Source: Pyrocephalus nanus
Lineage: Eukaryota > Chordata > Aves > Passeriformes > Tyrannidae
Reading direction: 5' to 3'
NCBI GenBank assembly: GCA_038380795.1
Contig: CM076275.1
Location: 5,210,501-5,274,500, forward strand
Length of the DNA: 64,000 bases
The position numbers were made by a program, and so were the translations under genes. Shown in pieces: positions 32,266-56,597 of the stretch. Below the pieces are notes generated by a model that saw nothing but the letters and a program-made list of their open reading frames with translations, was not told the DNA's origin and did no database searches. Within the stretch, counting starts at the first letter, position 1; every line of letters starts with the position of its first letter.

Positions 32266-35200
32266 ATGCTGTGCGCGGGGCTGGCGCTGGCGCTCTGCGC
32301 GCTGCAGCTCGTCCCGGCCGCGCTCGCCGGGCCGCAGCCGCAGCTGCTGGTGGAGCGGAGCGGGGCCCGGCGGCTGAGCAAGGTGAGGAGAGACCCCCGC
32401 ATCCCGCGCCACGCACCTCTCCGGGCACGGAGGGGGCTGCCGGAGAGGCTCGGGGCTCGGCCCGGAGAGGTGGAAGATTCCACCATCCCGCTGGGACTGC
32501 AGGAGAGCAGGAGCATTTTCTGCTTGGCGGGACGGGGGCAAGGTCGCTGGTGGGCGCGTCTGGGGCTGCGTGGGGGAGTGGGGTCTCACGGACCCACTGG
32601 GACCCTGCAGCCCCCCGCGGGGGGGACACTGCTGGAGGCTGAGGTTCAGCTCGGAGCAGGAGGGATCCAGTGTTTACAAACACTTCTGAAGCCAGAGCCA
32701 AGCGGCCTCGTCCGTCGGGTGAGCGTCTGCCGGCTCTCATTCCTCCTCTCCATGAGCCTCTTCCAGCCCAGGCTCTGCCTCCGTGTTCCCACGAGGCGCT
32801 GGGCCGGGCTCATCAACACGCGCTGATTAAGATACAGCTGATTACCGTGTGTGACTCTCACGCGGTGCGGAGGGAAATATCGCAATTTATTTTCCAGGAA
32901 AGCTGCTGTTGCCCCAGGGAAGGGGGAGCCGGTTGGGATGGCTGGAGGGGGGCTCGGCGGGCTCCAATCTGCAGCCACACACCGATGTTCGGCTCCCTGG
33001 AGCCTCTTTGCCTGCAGACCCCCGGGCTGGGAGCTCACAGCTCTTGCTGAGTGTAAGCGTGCAGCCTGCCCCGTGTCCCGGCTTGTCTTGAGCCCCGTGT
33101 CCTGCCCTGGGCTGCTCCCGGCGGGTGAGCAGGATGCGGGATGGGCCGCTCACCAGCGTGGGCTGCGCTGTGGCCGCAGGGGCTGCCGTGTGGCACCAGG
33201 CAGGACAGCCTCCACCGGTTCTGCGGCTGTGAGCAGGCAGGGAGAGCCCCACACCATGGCAAGGGCACACGGGCTGCTCCGGCCAAACCTGCTCGGGGAG
33301 GCAGCTGGGGCTGGGCTCTCGCCACTCGCCTGTGGCAGGCTCAGAGCTGGCTGTTGCAGACAAGTGCCGCCATCCCCTCCACCTCTGATTGAGTGTCTTG
33401 GCTGGTGGTGTCTGGGGAGGCTGGTGGGACTAGGAGGAAACAGGGGAGATCTCCCAGCATGGTTCCTAGCCTGGACAGGACACACCTGCGATGTCCCCCC
33501 TTCAGGTGATATCTCCTTACACATGGATTTTCATTATTCCATGGGATAATGCTGCTTCTCTGGCTCATTTGAAGCAGCTCAAGATCAGGCCCCTGGGGTG
33601 TATCAGGCAGGGGATGAGACATGGCTCATCTGCCCCCCGAGTGTGATTGCTGCTCCTGTGTGGAAACAGGTGGCCAGAGCTGGTGAATGAGGGTTCTCAA
33701 CATCTGGGCTGATCCTTGATGAGGTGGGAGGCTGTGCCAACCCCACATGCCCCCATGCCCCCCAGCAGCCCCCTGCACAGTGCAGCCATCACTGCCCTGC
33801 CCTGGTCCCAGCTTGCTCTCACCTGCCCTCACACTCCTTGCTTGGTGCTGTTGGCATGAAGGATGCCTCTTGCCCTGTTCACATGTGAAGTGTTTGGAGG
33901 CAGAGCTGAGGCAATTTGGGAATTGCAGCCTGGTAATCCCCTTTGGGTGTAAAGTACATGCAGACAGAGGGTTTCTGAGGTGCTCTCAGGCTCGGAGAGC
34001 TGGGAGTTTGAGAAATGCAGAGTGTCATGTTTATCTGGCATTTGAAGGGACTGAAGGTCATTTTCTGGCTGTTTTTGAGCAGATGCTTGGCAGGGGTCAG
34101 ACATCCAGCACTGTAGAAACCTCCTGCAAACCTAAGGCAAGGCTTGCCCTGGCTCTAACTTCTCCTGTCCCCTGGTGCTGCAGGTTGGTGGCTTTGCCTG
34201 GGAGAACTGTGGTGACAAGAGGGACCCCGTGGTGGTGCAGAGCCTCTCCGTGGCACCCGACCCCATCAGCATCCCAGGGAGCCTGCGTGTCAGTGCGGCC
34301 GTCAACAGCGGAAAGACCATGGGCCCCCCTCTGAAGGCAAGTGCCAGACATGCCTCCATGTGATGAGGGAGAGCAGAGCTTCCCAAAAACACTGGCTGCT
34401 GGGAAATGCATGTCAGTGGGTGCAGAAAGGAGCAGCCCTTGGGGAGCAAGGCACAGAGGGGTGCAGGGCTGAGCACAGCGGGCTCTGTAAGGCAGAACAG
34501 GGCATGGGGACACTCATGGTGGGAGCTGACACTCCAGTGGGAGCCTCCCAACCTTGTCCCAGGGGAAGAAACCACCTGAGCTGTCTCGTGTCCTGGGGAT
34601 GCAGTGGCTCAGGAAGGGAAATGAAACCCAAGTGCTGTGGGTGCTCCTGGCAGTCATTGCAGTATTCCTTTTCCAGAGGCCAGATGTGGCTGCTCCCTCC
34701 AAGGACATGCTGGGCCACTGTGTGGGAGCCTTGGGCTGTGCCAGCTGCCCTGCATCACTTTTTGGGAAGTGTTTAGAATGAGATGGAACGTGTTTCTGCC
34801 TAGGGTGCATTGGCTGTCTTGAGCAATGCCATGTTAGGGGCTGGGGCTGTGGGGAGAGCACTGGGGGAGCCTAGAGGCAGAGCTGAGGGATGGGAGCACC
34901 TGTTTTGGGACAGAGGCAGAGGAGAAGAGAAGGAGTGGGACTGTGGGTTGGCTGGTGGTATTTGCTCCGGGGCCAGCCTGAGGTTGGAGGAAGAGAAACC
35001 TTCAGGCTGAGAGGAACTGAAAGCTGGAGGGAGAAGCAGGAGGGTGTGCAGTGACCCTACAGACACCCCAAAGAATGCTTGATCAGGAGCTGAGGGAGTT
35101 GGCTGGTGAGGTGCTGTGGGACCGGCTGGAGGAGCTGTGGGTGCCCGTGCTGGTTGTACTGGTGCTGAACATCTTCCCTTCAGGCAGTGCTGACGGTAGA

Positions 35201-35632
35201 GAAGGCACTGGGTGAGCTCTGGATCCAGCTGCCCTGCATTGACCAGCTGGGCAGCTGCACCTATGACGATGTCTGCAGCATGCTGGATGACCTCATCCCA
35301 CCTGGCACAACCTGCCCGGAGCCGCTGCTCACCTACGGCATCCCCTGCCACTGCCCCTTCAAAGCGGTACGGCTGAGCCCCCCGGCGTGGTGCTGGCAGT
35401 GCTGACGGGCACCACTGTGCCCCTCAGGGCAGGGCTGGGGTTTGGGCTGACCTCTTGACCTCCCCTCTCTCCGTAGGGCTCCTACTCCCTGCCAGCCAGT
35501 GACTTTGACCTGCCTGACGTGGAACTGCCTTCCTGGATGACCAACGGCAACTACCGTGTCCGTGCGGTCCTCAGCAACGGTGGGGAGGAGCTCGCCTGTG
35601 TCAAATTGGCCTTCTCCCTCCATTCCCACTGA
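32266..35632 (+). CDS. GM2A: GM2 ganglioside activator, complete, 4 exons
   Basis: A lysosomal lipid-transfer protein that lifts GM2 ganglioside from membranes and presents it to beta-hexosaminidase A. Exons: 32266-32382, 34184-34336, 35184-35366, 35477-35632, in phase, 202 codons and a stop; human GM2A is 193. Residues 1-21 form a hydrophobic, Leu/Ala-rich signal peptide ending near ALAG. The mature part follows the family: [18 protein letters not shown], a [10 protein letters not shown] motif, [12 protein letters not shown] and the C-terminal [10 protein letters not shown]. All eight cysteines of the four disulfides are present. Intron 2 uses a GC donor (AAG followed by GCAAGT). No N-X-S/T sequon occurs anywhere, although human GM2A has one. 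A candidate polyadenylation signal lies at 37027. Confidence 0.95.
32383..34183 (+). other. GM2A intron 1
   Basis: A 1.8-kb intron between the signal-peptide exon and the first mature-domain exon. No further exon or recognisable repeat was seen. Confidence 0.7.
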
Positions 35633-37050
35633 GGGGTTGGACACTGTCCCTCCTCCTCTCCCCCCACCTTGGTCCCCTGTCCCATCCCATGTAGTTGCAC
35701 CCTGTCCCAACCCATCCCTGCGAGGTCCATCCCTCCTGGTGTCAGGAGGAAGCATCCTCTGTGCCCGTGCTTGGTGCCACCTTCCCCTGCTACACCCGGA
35801 AAGGCCCCTCTGGTTCTCCTGCTGTCCCCAAACCCATCACCAGTGTGTCACCTGCCTGGACAGGGTGGCCTTGGAGCCTAACCCCAGCATGACCTGGGGG
35901 CAGACATTTTTTACCTGGTTTCTCTTTCTTTTTTTTGTAATCTTATCAGGGCAATTTTAGACAAAAACATTCCAGGGAAAAGCAGTATTTCTTGGAGCAG
36001 TTCCCCCTTTGGGGAGGAAGGAGTGTTTGGGAGTGCTGTGGCAGGCTGGAAGGATGCAGGACTAGCTGTGGAGGGTGTCCCTGCTTGCCCCCATCACATC
36101 TGGCCAGAGCACAGGGCTGTCTTGCAGAGGTGTCCCCAAAGTGGCTGCAGGAGACCTGTCCCCATGCAGCACCTCTGGCTCTGCCTTTGGTGCATGCTTG
36201 TCCTGCACGGGAGACCAGCTTGGTGGCAAGAAGCACCTGTGAAGGCACCTCCCCATGCTCCCTCATGCAGAAAACATCAGGAACACAAGAGGATTGAAAC
36301 CACCAGAACCCCACATGGACATTCCCATTTGCGAGGGAACAAGCGGCTGGTGATGCTCCCAGCAGCAGGAGAGGTGGCTGGCTGATGGCAGCACCCACTG
36401 CACAGGGGGGCTCACGGCTGTGATGGGCTGCTGGGGCACAGCCTGGCCCAGGACTAGTCCCACCATCTCATTTTTCCACTGGGACTGAGCCGAGGCAGGA
36501 GGAGGCTGCAGTTGGGATCATCCTTCCCATGTACTGACAGCGGCGCCGCAGCGTGGAGCAGCATCCTGAACGTGGGATAACTGGGAGATGGCCATGAAGA
36601 CCAGCAGCCTGGATCCTCTTTGGGGACCTCCTCCTGCATCTGGGGGACTGTGGCGTGGGCAGGCAGCATCCTTCCTGCTGCAGCTTTGGGCAGGGCGTGA
36701 GTCTGACATCACCCCCCTGTGAGAGGTGCCCAGAGGGCAGCAGTGCAGGTGACCCACCAGCCACCCACGTCCCTTACTCTGTCCCTGCCTGCTTGTGTTA
36801 TTTAGCCCCTCTGTAGGGCTGGTCTCCTACAAGCACTTTATATGCCTTAACTGCTGTGGGGGGTCCTGCACCACACAGATGTGTTCCCACTGCCTTTCTG
36901 TGCCCTCCACTTGCTTGGTTTCATCCCATGGCTTTGCCTGGAGAAGCACTAACCCTCTGTCCCTGCTCCCCGCCAGCGCCTGTGCCATGGCAGCAGCCTC
37001 CTTTTGGGCAGGTACTGCAAGTTGTTAATAAATCTTTTTACCAGGAAGCA
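35633..37050 (+). other. GM2A: GM2A 3' UTR
   Basis: About 1.4 kb between the GM2A stop and the first good AATAAA. No competing coding exon was found. The length is inferred from the signal position only. Confidence 0.5.
37027..37032 (+). terminator. GM2A: Polyadenylation signal AATAAA, probably of GM2A
   Basis: A canonical hexamer followed within 30-60 bases by a GT-rich segment (GGTGCTGAGGGTGATGTGGG). It is the first canonical signal after the GM2A stop codon that I found. Confidence 0.6.
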
Positions 37051-37400
37051 GATGTGGTGCCTCTTGGTGCTGAGGGTGATGTGGGGGTGACATTTGTTTC
37101 CCTTGGAATAGTGGGGATGGGGATGTGATCTGGAAGAGGCAAAGGTGGTGGGGCTGGTGTGGGGGCACTGGCGGAGGATGTTGCAGCCAGAGGAGCTGAG
37201 TGTGAACAGCCCCAAGGCCAATTCCTATGTGAGGGGCAGGGATCAGCAAGCACTGTTTTTTGGCATGGGGACACAGGAACAGCCCTGGGGGGCATAGGCC
37301 ATGCTGGGGAGCTCGGAGTGTCGCTTATCCAAGCAACCATCTGTAATCCTGACACCTGTGTCACTCTGTATGCCCTGCCCAAGGAACAGCCCTCCTGTAG

Positions 37401-37790
37401 GGGATCACAGAATCAATTAGGTTGGAAAAGACCTCTGAGATGATTGAGTCCAACCTTTGACCTAACACTGCCATGTCAACCAGACAGTGGCACTAAGTAC
37501 CACGTGCAGTCTTAAACACCTCCAGGGACAGCATCTCCACCAACCTCCCTTGGCAGCGCTTTCCAGTGTCTGATCACCCTCCCTGTGGAGAAAGTCTTCC
37601 TAATGTCCAACCTAAACCTCCCCTGGCGTAGTTTAAGACCACGTCTTCTTATCCTGTCACTGGTTGCCTGGGAGAAGAGCCTGCCCATCACCTGGCTACA
37701 CCCTCCTGCCAGGTATGTGCAGAGAGCCATAAGGTCTCCCCGGAGCCTTCTCCAGTCTATCCACCCCCATCTCCCGCAGCCGCTCCACAC
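37401..37790 (-). mobile_element. CR1 retroposon 3' fragment
   Basis: The plus strand begins GATCACAGAATCAATTAGG, the reverse complement of a CR1 3' end with its ATTCTGTG octamer, and continues through CTTCCTAATGTCCAACC, CCTCCCCTGGCGTAGTTTAA and TGCCTGGGAGAAGAG. The element therefore reads on the minus strand with its 3' end at the left. It differs at many positions from the fragment at 31.1-31.4 kb, so the two look like separate, older insertions. No CR1 coding frame is intact. Confidence 0.9.
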
Positions 37791-37799
37791 AGGACTTGC

Positions 37800-38336
37800 G
37801 CTGCGGGCCCTCTCCCAGCTCCGGTGCCCCTCTCTGGGGTCGGGGCTCGGCCCCCCCGCCCTTGTCCCCCCTTGTTCCCTCTTGTCCCGCCCTTGTCCCG
37901 CCCTTGTCCCCCCTTGTCCCGCCCGTGCGGCGGCACCCTCGGCCCGCCCGCCAGGGGGCGCCAGCGCCAGCGTCCGTCCCGCCCCGCTTGGTACCGCCCC
38001 CTGCCGCCCGTGGCCCCGCCCCCTTGTGGGACCTCCACCAGTCCCGCCCCGCCCTCCGCTCTTGGCCCCGCCCTCCCCGCCCGCGCGCAGGCGCCGCGCT
38101 CAGCTGAGCCGCGTGTCACGTGACGGCGCGGCCGAGCGAGCGGGCCCGGCGGGGCCGGGGGTGCGGGACGGCCGAGAGGTGCGGGATGGGGAGCGGGACC
38201 GGGACCGGGGCAGGAACAAGGACAGGGCGGGTGCGGGAGCGGACTGTCAGCCGGCTGTCAGCCCGCGCGGTGCCCGGGCACACGGAGGGCGCGCAGCCGG
38301 CGCGAGTGCGCGGGGTGCTGGCGGTGCTGCCGTCAC
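37800..38336 (+). promoter_or_regulatory. SLC36A1: CpG-island candidate promoter of SLC36A1
   Basis: A dense CpG stretch in the gap between GM2A and SLC36A1, with many GC boxes of the CCCGCCC type. It contains a run of near-repeats of CTTGTCCCGCC (about 37861-37925) and the palindrome GTCACGTGAC at 38115-38124. SLC36A1 is known to have non-coding first exons; this is the natural site for one, though I could not fix its donor. AAAG followed by GTGAGT near 39037 is one downstream donor candidate. Confidence 0.55.
38115..38124. promoter_or_regulatory. CLEAR-type TFEB/TFE3 palindrome
   Basis: GTCACGTGAC is an exact match to the 10-bp CLEAR consensus bound by TFEB-family factors in promoters of lysosomal genes. 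It sits inside the CpG-rich stretch ahead of SLC36A1, which encodes a lysosomal and plasma-membrane amino acid transporter. Confidence 0.7.
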
Positions 38337-38860
38337 GCGTGGGTGCTCGGGGGAGCTCGGGTTAGCCCTGACACGACTTGGGGGTCCGGGGGGTCGCTGG
38401 CAACCTTTGTGCGCGGGCGGGTGCGCAGAGCATGGGGGTACTGGCAGCGCCCGGGGGTGCTCGGGGTTCCCTGGGGGTGCTGGAGGGTGGCGTGGGTGTC
38501 CGGGGGTCGCTGGCGGTGCTGGCAGCCCCCGTGGGTGTCCGGGGGTCCCTAGGGGTGCTGGAGGCTGGCATGGGCTCTGGGGTTGCAGGAGCGAGCTGGC
38601 AGCACACGTGGGTGCTCAGGGCAGTTCGGGGGTGATGTGTGGCCATGGGTTGGGGGATGCTCGGAGCCTGAATGGGAGCAGGGGGGTGGTGGGAGCTTGC
38701 AGAGGTGTCTCAGGAGTCCCCTGGGGGTCCTGGCAGCCTGCAGAGGTGCTTCAGGGTGCTAAGAGCCCACTCCCTGGGGTGTGCTGGTGATGCCCTGCAG
38801 GGTGCTGGCATTCATGGCGTTCTCCTTGGAGCGTCTGGGGATGCCACGTAGGGGGACACA
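38337..38860 (+). repeat. G-rich direct repeat, copy B (upstream of SLC36A1)
   Basis: The second copy of the segment at 31401-31870, in the same orientation. Relative to copy A it carries extra internal tandem units of the GGGGGTGCTGG type near 38450-38520, and it lacks a short block that copy A has near 31740-31785. Confidence 0.9.
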
Positions 38861-41514
38861 GCCCTCTGCGGTGGGCACCAGGGTGTGGGGTGCTGTGTGG
38901 CAGTGGGGGAGGGCAAAGGGATCCCCACTCTGGGCGTGGGGCAGCTGTGGTAACTGGGGGGGTTTGTGCCCAGCAGCCTCTGTATGGGGAGATGCTGGGC
39001 TAGGGGGACCAGGCTATGCTGTGAAACCTTGGAAAGGTGAGTCTGGGGGTGTCTTTGGAGCTGTGGGAGCATTGGGAAGCACAGGGGCAAGAGGACTGAT
39101 GCTGGGACTGGGAGGTGTCGGCAGGCAGCGGAGGGGGCTGTGGCAGCGCCAGCTCTCCCCTGTCTCACGCTGGGGTGGGTTACAAGCGGTGCTTTGGAAA
39201 TAAAGGGTTTAACAGGCATGATGGGAAGCGGCATTGAGTTGTGCTGTGAAGCTCACTTTTCCGGAAGATTTCTCAGCTGGGCAGAGCTGTCAGGGTCAGC
39301 AGCAAGTCACATCTTGTTCTTGCCTTCTGGCGTGGGGCATCACTGTAAGGGACAAACTGCTGTCACTGTCCCCCCAGCTTTTGTAGGGGCTTCACTTATG
39401 ACAGTGAAATTGCTCCTGTGTGTAGATGGGGAAGAATAACTCACATGAAAGCAGCTGAGGAGTCGGGTTTGAAGTGGAAACTGAATGTTCCTGTCTTTGC
39501 TGTTTACAGTGACGAGGGAATGCTGTAGTGGGGTTTTGCTTTGGTTTGAAATATTCATCGTGTGGATGAGACGAGTTTTGCAGCTTTTCTCCTGCTGGTT
39601 GCGGGGGAGCTGAGTGCTTGCTCCCCGCTGCTACGCAACCTTTAATCCAGACACAAAGCAGGCAAGTCACGATGAGCGCATTTCTCTGGCTCTTCAAAGC
39701 AAAAAGCAGACGGGCCTGCTTGGGGAAAAAGAAAAAAAAAATCCACAGGGAAGCAATCAGGCAGAGTGATGTCAGCGTGTTGTGTTTATCTGGAAGACAT
39801 CGCTGTTGGGTACTTCAGATGCTGTGCAGGCCATCTTTGAGGAGGGGTGCCCATGCCTGACCTGCCCCTGCACCCTCTGCCTGCTCTCCTCACCCACTGC
39901 CAGCCCTTGGTGCTTGGTAAAGCCTCTCAGGTCTCTCCCCTGGCCCTTGGGCCTGCCACTGATGACAAACAGCCTGTAACGCTTTCCTTGTGTAAACTCC
40001 TGCTGCCGCTCTTCCTGGTCCCGGCCTCGCCGGATCGCCCTACCTGCGGCAGAGCCGGTTCAGGGCGTGATTACACGTCCCAGCTGCAAGGGAGGAGGCT
40101 GAGCAGGAGTGATGCAGGTACTGCCTGTGGCTCTGGAGTGCCTTCCTGCCTGCAGCTGGCCTGACTGTTGCTCCAGAGGCTGGCATTCCATGGGACACAC
40201 CACTGCTTCCTGCTGCCGGTGTTGCCTGCTGCTGCAGGAAATACAGCAGCTTTGGTGTGGCCTGGATAACTGCTCCAGAACAACTGGGATCTGGAGCATC
40301 CAGAGCTGAGGAGAAACCCTTGCTCCCTGCTTCCCTCCAATCTCCAGGCTGGACCCTCCCAGCAGATGCAGCTCTTGGCTTCTTTCCTGTTTACCAGCCA
40401 GGTTTGCAGAGCAGTGCTCTGGGGGGATGCCTGGTGCTCTGGGGGATGCAGAAGCACCCGAGTGGCCTGGCTGAGCCTTCCCTGCACAGCCAGATGTGTG
40501 GGTCTGTGCTGAGGCTGCATCTGGCGGGCACTTGCGTGACTTGGCGGGTGCACGAGGAGCTCCGGCAGGAAATGAGCCGGTTTTTTGCAGTAATGACATT
40601 TCCCTGCTGCTTCCTCTTGGTCCCAGTTTCCCACCGGTGCTGGGGAGAAAGGATAGGGAGCACCAGGACCGCTGGGGCAGGGGTGATGCCTGGGGCATGA
40701 CAGCCCGAAAGAGCTGTGGGGCAGGGACTGGCTCACCAGGCCATGATGCAAGAGCCTGATAGGTAATTCCTCTGCCTCTGGTGTTCCTTCCCAGTGAGTA
40801 TTTGGAGTGCTGGGTGTGGCACGTGTGGGAATTGAATCAGGTGACTGTTTTCCAGACTAAGGCAGGGGTGCCTGTCCTTGGTGAGGGCTTCTGCCCATGC
40901 TCCTGGCTTGCAGGACCCTGCTGGGGTTTCTGCTGGAGCAAGAGCTCCGGGCTGTGCAGGTGCCTCATCCTGGGAAGCCCCTTAGTCCTGTAGGGACCTC
41001 TTTGGCTGTGAAACCTTGTAGGGTGGATGTTGTGGTGTCTCATGGTCTGTGCTCCTGCCTGATGGAGACTAATCAATTTTCTTTTAATTATTTTTAATAA
41101 AAAGTCTTAATTAAAAAAAAAAAAAAAAGAAGGAAAAAAAAAAGGAAGTTAGGAAACTTTCCCTTCCTTGGCAAGAGCAAGCTGTTCCCTTGCAGCACAC
41201 TGTGTGCGGGTTAAAAACAGTTGCACTTTCCTGACCTTCTTCTTGACAGCCCCAGTCTCAAGAGCCAGGGCTGGGGACACTGTGCCAGCTTGTCCTGTGG
41301 TACCACACTCGCCACCCTGAGAGCAGAGGTGCTCTTTGCCTGACATGAAGTGGGGCACATCCAGGCCCTGCCTGCAGGATCCTGACCCCATCCTGTCTGG
41401 GTGTGCCCAATCTGTGGGCACGAGCCTGTGGAAAGAGCCAGTGGGAACGTGCCATGCACCCTTGACCTTAGGACATGCCAGCTCTGTGATTGCTTGGGCG
41501 GGAGCGCGGGGCTG
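38861..41514 (+). other. SLC36A1 5' intron or upstream region
   Basis: Lies between the CpG-rich stretch and the first coding exon. If transcription starts in the CpG-rich stretch this is intron 1; if it starts at the TATA box at 41515 it is upstream DNA. It includes an A-rich tract at 41113-41143. No coding exon was seen. Confidence 0.55.
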
Positions 41515-41521
41515 TATAAAA
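41515..41521 (+). promoter_or_regulatory. SLC36A1: TATA box of a possible second SLC36A1 promoter
   Basis: TATAAAA in a GC-rich setting (GGGGCTGTATAAAAGCCCCG) 56 bases before the ATG at 41571. A start about 30 bases downstream would leave a leader of about 25 bases. Alternatively the CTCTGGCAG ending near 41548 could serve as a splice acceptor for a transcript from the CpG-rich stretch; its pyrimidine tract is weak. Confidence 0.5.
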
Positions 41522-41570
41522 GCCCCGGAGGAGACCTTGCTCTGGCAGTGCGAGCCGGTCCCTCTGCACC

Positions 41571-56597
<15,027 letters not shown>

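Noticed and set aside
31487..32826. Long open frames on both strands over the GM2A upstream region (350 and 417 codons)
   Set aside because: They are low-complexity frames in G/C-rich repeat sequence with no family resemblance; only the 39 codons from 32266 belong to a gene.
31128..37790. The two CR1 fragments as part of the same duplication as the G-rich repeats
   Set aside because: They differ from each other at many more positions than the G-rich copies and end at different points of the element, so separate older insertions fit better.
37585..38790. A 401-codon plus-strand open frame across the CR1 fragment, CpG-rich stretch and repeat copy B
   Set aside because: It crosses three unrelated sequence types and its product is compositionally biased. 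It is an artefact of few AT-rich stop codons.
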